From Gemmatimonadota bacterium (GTDB taxonomy: Bacteria; Gemmatimonadota; Gemmatimonadetes; Gemmatimonadales; GWC2-71-9), in the NCBI GenBank assembly GCA_003222035.1, contig QHUS01000071.1, forward strand, positions 1 to 64,000: a stretch of DNA of 64,000 bases. The letters run 5' to 3'. Both the position numbers and the translations under genes were made by a program. The notes beneath the pieces are model-generated. The model was given only the letters and a program-made list of their open reading frames with translations. It made no database searches and was not told the DNA's origin. Of the stretch, positions 51,576-63,091 are shown one piece after another. Positions within the stretch are counted from its first letter, which is position 1. Each line of letters begins with the position of its first letter.

Positions 51576-51648
51576 TCCCGAGTAGCTCAGCTGGTAGAGC
51601 AGCCGGCTGTTAACCGGCGGGTCGCAGGTTCGAGTCCTGCCTCGGGAG
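51576..51648 (+). tRNA. tRNA-Asn (anticodon GTT)
   Basis: TCCCGAGTAGCTCAGCTGGTAGAGCAGCCGGCTGTTAACCGGCGGGTCGCAGGTTCGAGTCCTGCCTCGGGAG cloverleaf, acceptor TCCCGAG/CTCGGGA. Confidence 0.97.
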
Positions 51649-51675
51649 CTCGATATAGCCGTTGTCGCATTAAAG

Positions 51676-51693
51676 CGTTGCGCGTGCGCAACG
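51676..51693 (+). terminator. Stem-loop downstream of tRNA-Asn
   Basis: CGTTGCGC-gt-GCGCAACG perfect 8-bp stem. Confidence 0.45.
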
Positions 51694-52085
51694 TACTTGC
51701 CTACCTTCTCTCACTTTCTTATCGTGGCGGAGTTCGCGCAAGACGCGCCACGCGTCGCGCTCTGCGACGCACGAGTAAGAGCAAAACGAGGCGGCTTGGG
51801 TGGCAATCGCTGGAGGTCCAGAGGGAGGGACCGCACGCCCGACCTCGACGGTGATCCACCCCAAGCCGTCTCTCGTGTCTAGCCTTGCTGGGATGTCGCA
51901 AAAGCGCCCCCCGTTGCCGCAAAAACGCCCTAGCGTGGTCCGCCAATTCTCCCTAACTGCATGCCACGGTGCTATCTGGACCCGACTTCCCGACGCTGCG
52001 CCGCTGGCCGCTCTTTGTGCGCTCGTCCCCGCCGCCACGCGACGTGGATGAGCGGACGCGTCCTCTTGTCACGGCGAGTCAGCTT

Positions 52086-52529
52086 ATGAACGTGCTTCCG
52101 GAAGTCGAGATCCTGTTGGTCGAAGACAATCCCAACGATGTGGATCTCACCCTGCGAGCGCTCAAGAGTCGCAACCTCGCGAACCAAGTGTTCGTCGCGC
52201 GCGACGGCGCCGAAGCGCTGGAATTCTTCTTCGGCGAGGACGGCCACCCGCTGCGCGACATCGGGGTCACGCCGCGCGTGATCCTCCTCGACCTGAAGCT
52301 TCCGAAGGTTGACGGCCTCGAGGTGCTGCGGCGCCTCAAGGGCGATGAGCGCACGAGCGCGCTGCCCGTGGTCGTGCTCACGTCGTCCCGAGAGGAGCCC
52401 GACATCGCCACGGCGTACCGCCTCGGGGCGAACAGTTACATCGTCAAGCCCGTCGACTTCGAGGCCTTCGCGCGCGCGGTATCCGAGGTCGGGCTGTACT
52501 GGCTCCTGTTGAACGAGCCGCCCCGCTGA
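52086..52529 (+). CDS. Receiver-only response regulator (Rcp1-like)
   Basis: ILLVEDNPNDVDLTLRALK...VILLDLKLPKVDGLEVLRRLK...VVVLTSSREE...GANSYIVKPVDF. Confidence 0.92.
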   Translation: MNVLPEVEILLVEDNPNDVDLTLRALKSRNLANQVFVARDGAEALEFFFGEDGHPLRDIGVTPRVILLDLKLPKVDGLEVLRRLKGDERTSALPVVVLTSSREEPDIATAYRLGANSYIVKPVDFEAFARAVSEVGLYWLLLNEPPR

Positions 52530-52530
52530 C

Positions 52531-54834
52531 GTGACGTCCGCCTTGGTGCGCGTCCTGATCGTTGAGGACGTACCGGACGACGCGGCGCTGATCGAGCAGG
52601 AACTGCGGCGTGCCGGAGTCAACGCCGCGACGCGCCGCGTCGAGTCCGAGCGGGCGTACCGGGAGGCGCTGCGCACCTTCGCACCCGATATCATCCTCAC
52701 CGACCACTCCCTCCCCACGTTCGGTGCCGCCGCCGCGCTCCGCATCGCCCTCGTCGAATCGCCCGGCACCCCGGTCATGATTGTCACGGGCAGCCTCGAC
52801 GAAGAGACCGCGGCGGAATACATCAAGGCCGGAGCCGCGGACTACGTGGTGAAGCACCACCTCGAACGCCTGGGGCCCGCGGTCCTCCGGGCGTTCGACC
52901 TGCGGCGCGCCCGCGAGGAGCAGGCGCGGGCCGAGGAGGCCCGCCGGCAGGGCGAGGAGCGCTTCCGCGCCCTCATCGAGCATGCCGCCGACGCAGTCGC
53001 CCTCGTCGCCTCCGACGGCACCCTGTTGTTCGCCAGCTCGCCGATCGCCCGCCTGTTGGGCGTCGCACCGGCCGACCTGGTGGGCCACCACGCCTTCGAC
53101 CGTGTGCACTCCGACGACCTCCCGCGGGTGGCGGCCGTACTCGACGCCATCACCCGGAGCCCCGGGACGCCCGCGGCGCTCGAGCTCCGCTGGCATCACG
53201 CCGACGGCTCCTGGCGCTACATCGAGGCGGTCGCCGTCAACCGCCTCACCGAGCCCGCCGTAGGGGCGATCGTGGTGAACTTCCGCGACGTGTCGGAGCG
53301 TCGCACCGCCGAAGCGGCGCTGCGGGAGTCGGAAGAGCGCTTCCGCACGCTGGTCGAAGGCGTCCGGGACATTATCTTCGCGCTCTCGCCCGAGGGGACC
53401 ATCACGTCCCTCAACCCGGCGTTCGAGACGATCACCGGCTGGCGTCGCGACGAATGGGTCGGCCGGCCGTTTGAGCGCCTGGTCCACGCCGAAGACCTGC
53501 CGCTCGCCCTCGAGCTGCTGGGACGGGTGGTGCGGGGCGAGCTCCGTCCCGCCAGCCAGTTTCGCGTCGGCACGGCCCGGGCGGACTACCGCATCGGCGA
53601 ATTCGCCGCCACCCCGCTGCTCCACGAAGGCAGGCTCGTCAGCATCCTGGGCATCGGGCGCGACGTCACCGAGCGCGTACAGCTCGAGCAACAACTCCGA
53701 CAGGCGCAGAAGATGGAAGCCATCGGCCGGTTGGCGGGTGGCATCGCGCACGACTTCAACAACATCCTCACCGCCATCACGGGCTACGCCGATCTCCTGC
53801 TCGAGGACCTGGGCTCCACCGACCCGCGCCGCCAGGATGCCGACGAGATCCACAAGGCCGCGGACCGGGCCGCGGGGCTCACGCGCCAGCTCCTGGCGTT
53901 CAGCCGCCAGCAGGTCCTCCAACCCACCGTGATCGAGGTCAACGCCCTCGTGAGCGACCTCGAGAAAATGCTGCGCCGCCTGCTGGGAGAAGACGTCGAC
54001 TTCAACACCCGCCTCTCTCCCACCACCGGACGGGTCAAAGTCGATCCGGGCCAGCTCGAGCAGGTGATCATGAACCTGGCCGTGAACGCCCGCGACGCGA
54101 TGCCGAACGGTGGGAAGCTCACGCTCGAGAGCGCGAACGTGGACCTCGACGAGCGGTACGCCGGCGACCATTACCCGGCCAAAGCGGGTCCCTTCGTGCT
54201 CATCGCGGTGAGCGACACCGGGATCGGAATGACCGAGGAAACGCAGGTCCACATGTTCGAGCCGTTCTTCACGACCAAAGAGAAAGGCAAGGGCACCGGG
54301 CTGGGGCTTGCCACGGTATATGGAATCGTCAAGCAGAGCGGCGGATTCATTTGGGTCTACAGTGAAGTCGGCCACGGCACGACCTTCAAGTTGTACCTGC
54401 CGCGCGTGGAGGAGCTGGCGGAGCGCGGCGCCGGTCCCGCGACGCCGCCCGCCCGCCCCTCGCGTGGCAGCGAGACGGTCCTGGTCGTCGAGGACGAGGC
54501 CCCGGTCCGCAGCGTGGCGCGCCAGGTCCTGGAGCGCCACGGCTACACGGTGCTCGAAGCTCCCACCGCCGAGACCGCGCTCGATCTCGCAACCCGCTAT
54601 TCCGGAATCATCCACCTGCTCCTCACCGACGTCATCATGCCCGGCCTCAACGGCCGCGAGCTCGCGGTCCGTCTCACGAGCATGCGCCCGGATGCCCGTG
54701 TGATCTTCATGTCGGGCTACACCGATGAAGCCGTGAAGCGGCACGGAGTCCTCGAGCCCGGCTCGACCTACTTGCAGAAGCCGTTCACGCCCGACGCCGT
54801 CGCCCGCACGGTCCGGGAAGTGCTCGACCGATAG
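52531..54834 (+). CDS. Hybrid histidine kinase REC-PAS-PAS-HisKA-HATPase-REC
   Basis: [69 protein letters not shown]-terminal [18 protein letters not shown]. Confidence 0.94.
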   Translation: MTSALVRVLIVEDVPDDAALIEQELRRAGVNAATRRVESERAYREALRTFAPDIILTDHSLPTFGAAAALRIALVESPGTPVMIVTGSLDEETAAEYIKAGAADYVVKHHLERLGPAVLRAFDLRRAREEQARAEEARRQGEERFRALIEHAADAVALVASDGTLLFASSPIARLLGVAPADLVGHHAFDRVHSDDLPRVAAVLDAITRSPGTPAALELRWHHADGSWRYIEAVAVNRLTEPAVGAIVVNFRDVSERRTAEAALRESEERFRTLVEGVRDIIFALSPEGTITSLNPAFETITGWRRDEWVGRPFERLVHAEDLPLALELLGRVVRGELRPASQFRVGTARADYRIGEFAATPLLHEGRLVSILGIGRDVTERVQLEQQLRQAQKMEAIGRLAGGIAHDFNNILTAITGYADLLLEDLGSTDPRRQDADEIHKAADRAAGLTRQLLAFSRQQVLQPTVIEVNALVSDLEKMLRRLLGEDVDFNTRLSPTTGRVKVDPGQLEQVIMNLAVNARDAMPNGGKLTLESANVDLDERYAGDHYPAKAGPFVLIAVSDTGIGMTEETQVHMFEPFFTTKEKGKGTGLGLATVYGIVKQSGGFIWVYSEVGHGTTFKLYLPRVEELAERGAGPATPPARPSRGSETVLVVEDEAPVRSVARQVLERHGYTVLEAPTAETALDLATRYSGIIHLLLTDVIMPGLNGRELAVRLTSMRPDARVIFMSGYTDEAVKRHGVLEPGSTYLQKPFTPDAVARTVREVLDR

Positions 54835-54847
54835 GCCGCACGAACGC

Positions 54848-55282
54848 ATGATCCTGCTCGTCGAGGACAATCCGGACGACGAGGCGCTCACGCGACGAGC
54901 CCTTGCCAAGAACAACATTCAGCACGAAGTGCGCGTGGCGCGTGACGGCGCGGAGGCACTGGACCTCCTGTTCGGCAACGGCGCCTACGCCGGTCAGGCG
55001 ATCGTCCCCGAGGTGGTGCTGCTCGACTTGAAACTCCCCAAAGTCGACGGCCTGGAAGTGCTGCGCCGCATCCGCGCGAACGAGCGGACCCGCCTGCTGC
55101 CCGTCGTGATTCTCACGTCATCGCGGGAGGAGCGGGATCTCGTCTCGGGGTACGGGTTGGGTGCCAACAGCTACATCCGCAAACCGGTGGACTTCGCCCA
55201 ATTCGTCGAAGCGGTACGCCAGCTCGGGCTCTATTGGCTCGTGCTGAACGAGCCGCCGCCGTTCGGGCGACCCGCCGCCTGA
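54848..55282 (+). CDS. Receiver-only response regulator (Rcp1-like)
   Basis: ILLVEDNPDDEALTRRALAKNN...VVLLDLKLPKVDGLEVLRRIR...GANSYIRKPVDF; close to the 52086 paralogue. Confidence 0.92.
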   Translation: MILLVEDNPDDEALTRRALAKNNIQHEVRVARDGAEALDLLFGNGAYAGQAIVPEVVLLDLKLPKVDGLEVLRRIRANERTRLLPVVILTSSREERDLVSGYGLGANSYIRKPVDFAQFVEAVRQLGLYWLVLNEPPPFGRPAA

Positions 55283-55304
55283 CCAGGGTCGCGCGCCGCT
55301 GCCG

Positions 55305-55324
55305 GGCGTGACCCGGGTCACGCC
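55305..55324. promoter_or_regulatory. 20-nt perfect palindrome upstream of hybrid kinase gene
   Basis: GGCGTGACCCGGGTCACGCC is identical to its reverse complement. Confidence 0.5.
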
Positions 55325-55385
55325 TGCCCTGCGCAGCAGGGAGTTGCCCCCCCGGGGTCCCCGGGTGAGTATTGGGCCCCGAACA

Positions 55386-58300
55386 ATGACCACCGCGAAG
55401 TCCGCTCCACCCGGCTCGCTGTCCCGCGACGCCAACGCCGAGCTCGAGGCGCTGTTCGCGGCGATCAACGACGTGATCCTCGTGCTCGACTCCGAGGGCC
55501 GATACGTCAAGATCGCCCCGACCAATCCATCCCTCCTCTATCGCCCGGCCCCCGAGCTGCTCGGCCGTACGCTGCACGAGGTGTTCGACCCGGCACGGGC
55601 GGAGCAATTCCTGGGACACATCCGCACGGCCCTGCACAAACGGGAAACCGTGCACTTCGAGTACAGTCTCGTCATCGGCGAGCGGGAGATTTGGTTCGCG
55701 GGCGCGGTGTCACCCTTGGGCGCCGATCAGGTCGTGCTCGTCGGACGAGACATCACCGATCACCGCCGGGCCGCCGAAGCATTGGCGGCGAGCGAACGAC
55801 GGTTCCGCGCTCTGGTCGAGCACGCCAGCGACGTGATCATGCTCCTCGGCCGCGACGGGGACGTGCTCTACGCCAGCCAGTCGACCGAGCCCGTCCTCGG
55901 CTATGGCTCCACGGAGAACGTAGGGCGCAGCGCCTTCGAGCTGGTCCACCCTGATGACCGGGCGCACGCACTGGAGCTGTTCGCTCAGCTCATGCAGCAG
56001 CCGAGCGACGTGGTACGGACGGAGCTGCGCGCCCTCCACAAGGATGGCGGCTGGCGACACCTCGAAGTCGTGGCGGTGAACCGCCTCCTCGACCCCGCCA
56101 TCCGCGCGATCGTCGTCAACTACCGCGACGTCAGCGAGCGGCAGCGCGCCGAGCGGGACCTGCGTGAGACGCTGTCTCTGCTCACGGCCACGTTCGAAGC
56201 GACCGCCGACGGCATTCTGGTCGTGGACCTGACCGGACACATCGTCAGCTTCAATCGCAAGTTCGCCGAGCTGTGGCGGATCCCCGATTCCGTGCTCGAC
56301 GCCCGCGACGACGCGCAAACGATCGCGTTCGTGCTCGAGCAGCTGGTTGATCCGGAGGGCTTCGTGAGCAAGGTGCGCGACCTGTACGCCCGCCCCGATG
56401 CCTCCAGCTTCGACGTGCTGCGCTTCAAGGACGGCCGAATTTTCGAGCGCTTCTCCCAGCCCCAGCAGATCGCCGGCAGGAGCGTCGGGCGCGTGTGGAG
56501 CTACCGCGACGTCACCGAGCCGACGCGGGCCGAACTGATTCAGCTCGCCACCTATCGCATCTCCGAAGCCGCGCACGCCGCGCACACCCTGCATGAGCTG
56601 TACGGGGCCATCCATCGCATCGTGGGCGAGCTGATGCCCGCGAAGAACTTCTATATCGCGCTGTACGATGCCTCGAGCGATCTCCTCACGTTCCCGTACT
56701 TCGTGGACGAATACGACCAGGACTTCCCCACCAAGCGGCCTGGCAAAGGGTTGACGGAGTACGTGCTCCGGACCGGCCGGCCGTTGCTCGTTACGCCAGA
56801 AGTGCAGGCCGAGCTCGAGCGGAGCGGCGAGGTGGAGCTGATCGGCCCGCCGTCCATCGATTGGGTCGGAGTACCCCTGAAAATCGGCGACCGGACCATC
56901 GGCGTCCTGGTCGCGCAGACGTACGCGCCGGGCGTGCGCTATGGCGAGACGGAGAAGCACATCCTGCAATTCGTCTCCACGCAGGTCGCCATGGCGATCG
57001 AGCGGAGGCGGACCGCGGAACAGCTACTCGAAAGCGAGCGCAAGTACCGGCTCCTGTTCGAGACCAACCCCGAGCCGATGTTCGTGTACGATTTCGACAC
57101 CCTTCGCATCCTGGCCGTGAACGGGGCCGCGGTCGCACGGTACGGGTACTCCGAGCCCGAGTTCCTGCAGCTGACGCTGCGCGACATCCGGTCACCCGAT
57201 CAGCAGGCACGGCTCGACGACGAGCTCGCGCGTCGCCCAGCCGGGGAGACGCTCCGCACGGGCGTGCGGCACCGCACCAAGGACGGCAAGCCCTTCGAAG
57301 TCGACCTCGTGGCCCGCCCGCTTGAGTTCGCCGGCCGGAGCGCCCGCCTCGTGCTCGCGCGCGATGTGACCACGCAGCGCCAGCTGGAGGAGCAGCTTCG
57401 GCAGTCGCAGAAGATGGAGGCCGTCGGCCAGCTCGCGGGCGGCATCGCCCACGATTTCAACAACCTGCTGACGGCCATCCTGGGGTCGACGCAACTGCTG
57501 TCGAACAACACCCCGGTCGGCGACCCGCGACGCGAGGACGTGGACGAAATCCGCCAGGCCGGCCTGCGGGCGGCGGAGCTCACGCGGCAACTGCTCGCGT
57601 TCAGCCGCCGGCAGGTCCTCGCGCCCAAGGTCCTCGACTTGAACGCCGTCGTCGCAAACATGGATCGGATGCTCCGGCGCGTGCTGGGCGAGGACGTGAT
57701 GTTCGTGACGTCGCTCGACCCGGCCGCGGGGACGGTGAACGCCGATCCCGGCCAGCTGGAGCAGGTGCTCCTGAACCTCGCCGTGAACGCGCGCGACGCC
57801 ATGCCCGCCGGCGGTCGGCTCAGCATCGAGACGACGCGAACCACCTTGCACGCCGAGCAGGTGGAGCGACGACACCGCATGCCGCCTGGCGACTACGTGT
57901 GCCTCGCGGTGGCCGACACGGGCGTCGGGATGGACGACGGCACCCAGGCACACCTCTTCGAGCCCTTCTTCACGACAAAGGAGGTCGGCAAGGGGACCGG
58001 GTTGGGGCTCGCCACGGTGTACGGGATCGTCAAGCAAAGCGGCGGTTACATCTGGGTGTACAGCGAACCCGGGCACGGGACTACGGTCAAGGTCTACCTT
58101 CCGCGCGTGCCCGGCGTGGCGGAACCGCCCGCGCCTCCACCGGACATACGGCCGGTGCGCAGGGGCGACGAGACCGTACTCCTCGTCGAGGACGCGGCAC
58201 CGGTCCGCGCCCTCGCCCGCCGCTCCCTCGAAGCCCATGGGTACACGGTGCTCGATGCGACCGACGGGCACACCGCACTGGAGATCTCCGCCCGCTTTGC

Positions 58301-58562
58301 CGGCGCGATCGATATCCTCGTGACCGACGTCGTCATGCCGGGGATGAGCGGCCGCGAGCTCGCCCAGCGGCTGGCTCCACTGCGGCCGTCCATGAAGGTG
58401 CTCTACACCTCCGGCTACACCGACGACGCCATGGTCCGGCAGGGAGTCCTGAACGCCGGTGTCGCGTTCCTACAGAAGCCGTTCGTGCCTGATAGCCTGG
58501 CGAGGAAGGTGCGGGACGTCCTGGACGGGGAGAAGGGACAGGGGAGCGGGACGATACGGTGA
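55386..58562 (+). CDS. Hybrid histidine kinase, multiple PAS + GAF + HisKA-HATPase + REC
   Basis: PAS repeats (FRALVEHASDVIMLL), GAF-like centre, [64 protein letters not shown]. Confidence 0.93.
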   Translation: MTTAKSAPPGSLSRDANAELEALFAAINDVILVLDSEGRYVKIAPTNPSLLYRPAPELLGRTLHEVFDPARAEQFLGHIRTALHKRETVHFEYSLVIGEREIWFAGAVSPLGADQVVLVGRDITDHRRAAEALAASERRFRALVEHASDVIMLLGRDGDVLYASQSTEPVLGYGSTENVGRSAFELVHPDDRAHALELFAQLMQQPSDVVRTELRALHKDGGWRHLEVVAVNRLLDPAIRAIVVNYRDVSERQRAERDLRETLSLLTATFEATADGILVVDLTGHIVSFNRKFAELWRIPDSVLDARDDAQTIAFVLEQLVDPEGFVSKVRDLYARPDASSFDVLRFKDGRIFERFSQPQQIAGRSVGRVWSYRDVTEPTRAELIQLATYRISEAAHAAHTLHELYGAIHRIVGELMPAKNFYIALYDASSDLLTFPYFVDEYDQDFPTKRPGKGLTEYVLRTGRPLLVTPEVQAELERSGEVELIGPPSIDWVGVPLKIGDRTIGVLVAQTYAPGVRYGETEKHILQFVSTQVAMAIERRRTAEQLLESERKYRLLFETNPEPMFVYDFDTLRILAVNGAAVARYGYSEPEFLQLTLRDIRSPDQQARLDDELARRPAGETLRTGVRHRTKDGKPFEVDLVARPLEFAGRSARLVLARDVTTQRQLEEQLRQSQKMEAVGQLAGGIAHDFNNLLTAILGSTQLLSNNTPVGDPRREDVDEIRQAGLRAAELTRQLLAFSRRQVLAPKVLDLNAVVANMDRMLRRVLGEDVMFVTSLDPAAGTVNADPGQLEQVLLNLAVNARDAMPAGGRLSIETTRTTLHAEQVERRHRMPPGDYVCLAVADTGVGMDDGTQAHLFEPFFTTKEVGKGTGLGLATVYGIVKQSGGYIWVYSEPGHGTTVKVYLPRVPGVAEPPAPPPDIRPVRRGDETVLLVEDAAPVRALARRSLEAHGYTVLDATDGHTALEISARFAGAIDILVTDVVMPGMSGRELAQRLAPLRPSMKVLYTSGYTDDAMVRQGVLNAGVAFLQKPFVPDSLARKVRDVLDGEKGQGSGTIR

Positions 58563-58572
58563 CGAAGTCCCC

Positions 58573-61443
58573 TCACGCCGTCGCAGACCCCCCTCCTCTC
58601 CCTTCTCCCTTTTCACGATCCAATATCTCTCTGATTCGGCCGAGCAGATCCGACTCCGTCCACGGCTTGTTGAGCAGTGGGATAGTCGGGTCGAGCTTCG
58701 CCGCCCGCTCGGGGTCCGAGTACCCGCTGGCGAACAGGAAGGGCGTCGTAAAGCCCTCGCGGCGCGCCGCGTCGTACAACGCGCGGCCGCTGAGTCGTGG
58801 CATCACGACGTCCGAGAAGACGAGCTGAACGCCCGCGGTATGGCGCAGCGCCTCGAGCGCCTCCAGCCCGTCCGTGGTGCTCACGACCTGGTACCCGGCG
58901 CCTTCCAGGATGCGCTTGGCGGCCCGGCGGAGCTGATCGTCGTCCTCCACCAGCAGCACCGTCTCGCGTCCGCCGCGAACGGGGACGTCCTCGGCGCGCG
59001 CCCGCGCGCGGGCGGTCGCCCCGTCGGCGATCGGGAAGAAGATCCGGAAGCGCGTTCCTTTCCCGGGTTCGCTCTCCACTTCGATGCCGCCGCCATGTTG
59101 CGTCACGAGACCGTAGACCGTGGCGAGCCCCAGGCCCGTGCCCTTCCCCGGCGGCTTGGTCGTGAAAAACGGCTCGAATATCCGAGTCTGCGTCTCCGCA
59201 TCCATCCCGATTCCGGTGTCGCCCACCGTGAGGCAGACGTGGTCACCGAGTCGGCGGGCGCCTGAGACCTGGCGGCGCTCTTCGCTCAGGTGCGCGCGGC
59301 CGGTATCGATCCGGAGGACGCCACCGTCTGGCATCGCATCGCGCGCATTGGTAACGAGGTTGAAGAGGATCTGCTCGGTGGCGTGGATGTCGGCGTGCAC
59401 TTCCGGAAGCTCCTCTTCGCTCGACATGACGATCTCGACGTCCGCCGGCAGAATGCGGCGCAGGAACCCCGCGAGATCTTCGACCAGCCCTGGCAGGGAC
59501 ACGGGTTGGAGGTCGAGGCTGGAGCGCCGCGCGAAGCCGAGCAACTCCTTCACCATCACGCGCCCGCGCAGCGCCGCCGACATCACGTCGCGGAGATCGG
59601 CGTGGCTGTCGGTCTGGCCCGGTGGGAGGGCTTTGGCCACGAGCTGCGTGTTGGCCAGAATGATCGTGAGCAGGTTGTTGAAGTCGTGGGCGATCCCGCC
59701 TGTGAGCTGGCCGATGGCTTCCATCTTCTGGGACTGTCGCAGCTGCTCTTCCAGCGCCCGCCGCTCGGTCACGTCTTCCGCAATGGTTTCGAAGCACTCG
59801 ATCGTGCCGTCGGGCCGCCGGACCGCGCGCCCCGAGAGCCGCACGCGGATCTCGCTCCCGTCACGCCGCCTCCAAGTGACCTCCGCGCCCTCGACCGCGT
59901 CTCCCGCTTCGAACCGCGCCAGTATCCGCCGCCGCTCATCGGCATCCGCGTACACGTCGCGCTCGAGGTCCACCGCCCGCAGCTGGTCCTCGGACTCGTA
60001 GCCGAGCATCCGGACCAGCGCAGGGTTCACCGTGAAGAATCGACCCGCGACCGAAGACCGGTAAATGCCGTAGGTGGCATGTTGCACCAGCGCGCGGTAA
60101 CTCTCATCCGAGCGGCGGAGTGCGTCTTCGGCCCGGCGCCGTTCCGTGATGTCCGTCCCCACCCCGATCACACCCGCCACGCTCCCATCGGCGTCGCGCA
60201 CCGGTGAGTACCAGGTCTCGAACACCACGCCGAACACTTCGACGATGGACGAGAACGTCTCTCCGGTGAGAGCGCGGCGTATGTCGGCGAGTGCCTGAGG
60301 CAGGTCCGCGTACAGCTCGAACGCCGATCGCCCGACGAGCAACGCGGGCCGGAGGCCGACCGCGTCGAGCCCGCGTCCCTCCACCATCGTGAACACGCCG
60401 TGACGGTCGAGCGCGAACAGGACGAGCGGGGCGCCGGCGATCACCGTCCGCAGGCGCTCCTTGTTCTCGCGGAGCGCGCGCTCCTGGCGCCGCCGCTCCG
60501 TGACGTCGCGGGCATTGACGATCAACTGGGCGCGGTTGTCCGGACCCACACGCGCCTGGCCCACGGCCTCCAGCACCCGCCAGGAGCCGACCCGCTCGCG
60601 GAACCGGAATTCGGCGGCCTGTGGGCTCCCCGGATTCTGAATGGCGCGTGCCAGCGTCTCACCGACGGCGGGAATATCGTCGGGATGGACGTAGTCGAAG
60701 GCGTTGCGCTCGAGCAACTCGCGCGGCTCGTAGCCGAGCACCCGATGCACGGACGGGCTCGCATACTGGAACACGCCGTTCTCGCCCACGATCGTCACGA
60801 TGTCGGACGCGTTCTCGATCAGGGAGCGGAAGTGCTCCTCGCTCCGCCGCACCGCGTCTTCGGCGCGACCCCGATCGATGGCTGTGGCGATAACGCTCGC
60901 CACCGCCTGCATGAAATGCGTGTCGTGGATGGTGAAGTCGCGTCGGCGCGCCGTGTGCGCGCCCAGAATTCCGAAGGGGCGGTCCTTCCCGTGGACCACC
61001 ACGCTGATACTAGAGACGGCCCCGTGCGGCGCCAGGAGCGGCGCGCTGCCGAACCGGGTGTCCGTCGCCAGATCCTCGACTACCACCGGCCCCCGCGAGC
61101 GAAGCACGTACTGCGCGTGCGAATCCGAGTCCGCGGACAAGACCGTGCGCCCCACGACGCCGTCACCCCACCCCACCCCCGCGCGGAGCACGAGGGTACG
61201 GCTCTCGGGGTGGAGCTCGAGCACGCTCCCGAACTCGACGTCGAGCACCCGCGCCACGAGGGCTACGGCCGCCCCGATCAACTCTTCGAGCGGCGCACCC
61301 GCCAAGGCTCGTTGGCCCAGGTGTGCCACGGCCTCCTGCTGCCGGGCCGTGGTGCGCAATTGCGCCTCCGTTCGCGATAACTCGTCGCCGCGAACGTCCT
61401 CTTCTTGTTCTTGCCGTAAGAGGCGAAATCGATTTATGCCCAC
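58573..61443 (-). CDS. Hybrid histidine kinase, GAF + PAS repeats + HisKA-HATPase + REC
   Basis: GAF near N-terminus, PAS repeats, [66 protein letters not shown]. Confidence 0.93.
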   Translation of the reverse strand: MGINRFRLLRQEQEEDVRGDELSRTEAQLRTTARQQEAVAHLGQRALAGAPLEELIGAAVALVARVLDVEFGSVLELHPESRTLVLRAGVGWGDGVVGRTVLSADSDSHAQYVLRSRGPVVVEDLATDTRFGSAPLLAPHGAVSSISVVVHGKDRPFGILGAHTARRRDFTIHDTHFMQAVASVIATAIDRGRAEDAVRRSEEHFRSLIENASDIVTIVGENGVFQYASPSVHRVLGYEPRELLERNAFDYVHPDDIPAVGETLARAIQNPGSPQAAEFRFRERVGSWRVLEAVGQARVGPDNRAQLIVNARDVTERRRQERALRENKERLRTVIAGAPLVLFALDRHGVFTMVEGRGLDAVGLRPALLVGRSAFELYADLPQALADIRRALTGETFSSIVEVFGVVFETWYSPVRDADGSVAGVIGVGTDITERRRAEDALRRSDESYRALVQHATYGIYRSSVAGRFFTVNPALVRMLGYESEDQLRAVDLERDVYADADERRRILARFEAGDAVEGAEVTWRRRDGSEIRVRLSGRAVRRPDGTIECFETIAEDVTERRALEEQLRQSQKMEAIGQLTGGIAHDFNNLLTIILANTQLVAKALPPGQTDSHADLRDVMSAALRGRVMVKELLGFARRSSLDLQPVSLPGLVEDLAGFLRRILPADVEIVMSSEEELPEVHADIHATEQILFNLVTNARDAMPDGGVLRIDTGRAHLSEERRQVSGARRLGDHVCLTVGDTGIGMDAETQTRIFEPFFTTKPPGKGTGLGLATVYGLVTQHGGGIEVESEPGKGTRFRIFFPIADGATARARARAEDVPVRGGRETVLLVEDDDQLRRAAKRILEGAGYQVVSTTDGLEALEALRHTAGVQLVFSDVVMPRLSGRALYDAARREGFTTPFLFASGYSDPERAAKLDPTIPLLNKPWTESDLLGRIREILDREKGEGRGGGSATA

Positions 61444-61581
61444 GTGTCAAATGACGCCCGAGAGTGGTCCCGCGTAATGCTGCCCAAACTGCGCGCCGAT
61501 CAACCTTGCAGGTCTCGACGCCCTTTTCCATTATGATCCCCACGGCGACCGTGTGCCCCACGTCACCGCAAAACGTCGTAC

Positions 61582-61854
61582 TCCCCCCTCGTTGGCAGGA
61601 CGCTCGCGGCCACAGGGCTGCGCACCCAGACCAGCGCCCTGGTTCTCGCCGTGGGCCGGGGGACGACAGAAGTGACGACGCCGGGACCACGGTTTCGCCT
61701 GGCCGCAGGGGATGTACTTGTGATCGTGGGCCAGCCCGCCCAGCTCGTCGCGGCAACGACGCTGGTGGGTTTGGGGGGAGTGCTGCACATCAGCCACACT
61801 AGTGTAGCTGGCTGTGGCGGCGCCCCAATACCCGAAGGAATACCGGAAATGTAA
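61582..61854 (+). pseudogene. Orphan C-terminal TrkA-C (RCK_C)-like fragment
   Basis: GRTLAATGLRTQTSALVLAVGRGTTEVTTPGPRFRLAAGDVLVIVGQPAQLVAATTLVGLGG matches a TrkA-C pattern; in-frame stop upstream (61534-61536), no full-length partner. Confidence 0.6.
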
Positions 61855-62023
61855 GGAAATTGAGCACTATCTCGTGAGTGTGTGCTCACTTTGGTTCGCA
61901 ACGCACTGTCAGTCATCGTGTTCACCCAGCACAAGTCCCAGGGAGACGAGCTAAAATGTTGCAACATAGAGCATTACGTTTTCAACACCGCCCCCTCCTT
62001 CCACCCTAGGCTAGATTCCCGCC

Positions 62024-63091
62024 ATGCCCATACCCCCCCTGTATGGCCATGAGGGAACCCGATACCGGCTGGTAGGCGCCATCGCCTCCGGCCGGTTGCC
62101 ACAAGCGCTCCTGTTTGAGGGCCCTGAGGGCGTTGGCAAGCAGCGTCTGGCCCTGTGGCTTGCGCAGGCACTGGTCTGTGAGGGGGGACGCGGCACGGGT
62201 GAGGCCTGCGGGAAGTGCCAGCATTGTAAGCTGGTGCTCACGCTTTCGCATCCCGATGTGCACTGGTTCGTCCCGGTCGAGCCATCCAGGAAGGGCGCCG
62301 ACGCGGACAAGCAGGTCGAGCTCGTCGAGGAGGCGATCGGGGAGGAAATCGCGGCGCGAAGGGAGCACCCGTTGTACGGGCCCCCGTCCGGGCTGGCGAG
62401 TTACGGGATCGCCGCCGTCCGACTCCTGTTGCGACGCCTGGCGCTCAAGCCGGCGCTGGGTCGGCGTAAGGTGTTCGTGATTGGCAATGCGGAGCGATTG
62501 GTGCCGCAAACGGGAGCCGAAGCGGCGGCCACGGCGTTACTCAAGGCGCTGGAGGAGCCGCCTGCGGACACGGTCTTCGTGCTGACCACGGCTGCTCCCG
62601 AGTCGCTGCTCCCGACCATTCTGTCTCGCGTAGTGCGTGTCCGCCTGGCACGACTCGGGGACAGTGTCGTAGCAGCATTCGCACAGCAAGAGCTGGGAGT
62701 CACGGACGAACGCGCTTTGGCGCAAAGAGTTGCGCTCACCGATGGGCGCATAGGCAGACTCCTTGCAGAGGGGAACGGCGCCGGTGAAGCGGACGCGGCA
62801 CACCAGTTCCTGGCTGCCGTAAAGGCAGGGGTGGCAGGTCGATATCGGTTCGCGCTCGGCGTGCAGCCGTTCCAAGCGCGTGGTGGATTCACCAGCATGC
62901 TCGACGGGCTGCTGGAGGAGCTGCGGGAACAGGCGCGTAACGGGGGCGCAACCCAAACGGTCGTGGCGGCGATCACCCAGGTGCTCGAGGCGCGTGCGCT
63001 CGCGCAAGGGAACGTGAACCCGCAGCTCGTCGCCGCCGTCTTGGTTGATGACCTGGCGGGAAGCGGGGTGGGGGAGGAGGCGCCGCGATGA
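62024..63091 (+). CDS. holB: DNA polymerase III delta prime subunit (HolB-like)
   Basis: [90 protein letters not shown]. Confidence 0.9.
   Translation: MPIPPLYGHEGTRYRLVGAIASGRLPQALLFEGPEGVGKQRLALWLAQALVCEGGRGTGEACGKCQHCKLVLTLSHPDVHWFVPVEPSRKGADADKQVELVEEAIGEEIAARREHPLYGPPSGLASYGIAAVRLLLRRLALKPALGRRKVFVIGNAERLVPQTGAEAAATALLKALEEPPADTVFVLTTAAPESLLPTILSRVVRVRLARLGDSVVAAFAQQELGVTDERALAQRVALTDGRIGRLLAEGNGAGEADAAHQFLAAVKAGVAGRYRFALGVQPFQARGGFTSMLDGLLEELREQARNGGATQTVVAAITQVLEARALAQGNVNPQLVAAVLVDDLAGSGVGEEAPR

Noticed and set aside
51507-51854. ORF containing RVAQLVEQPAVNRRVAGSSPASGA
   Set aside because: Translation of the tRNA-Asn gene itself, a common false protein call.
51576-52085. Possible tRNA-Asn-integrated mobile element
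   Set aside because: No integrase, no direct repeat of the tRNA 3' end and no phage-like genes were seen downstream.
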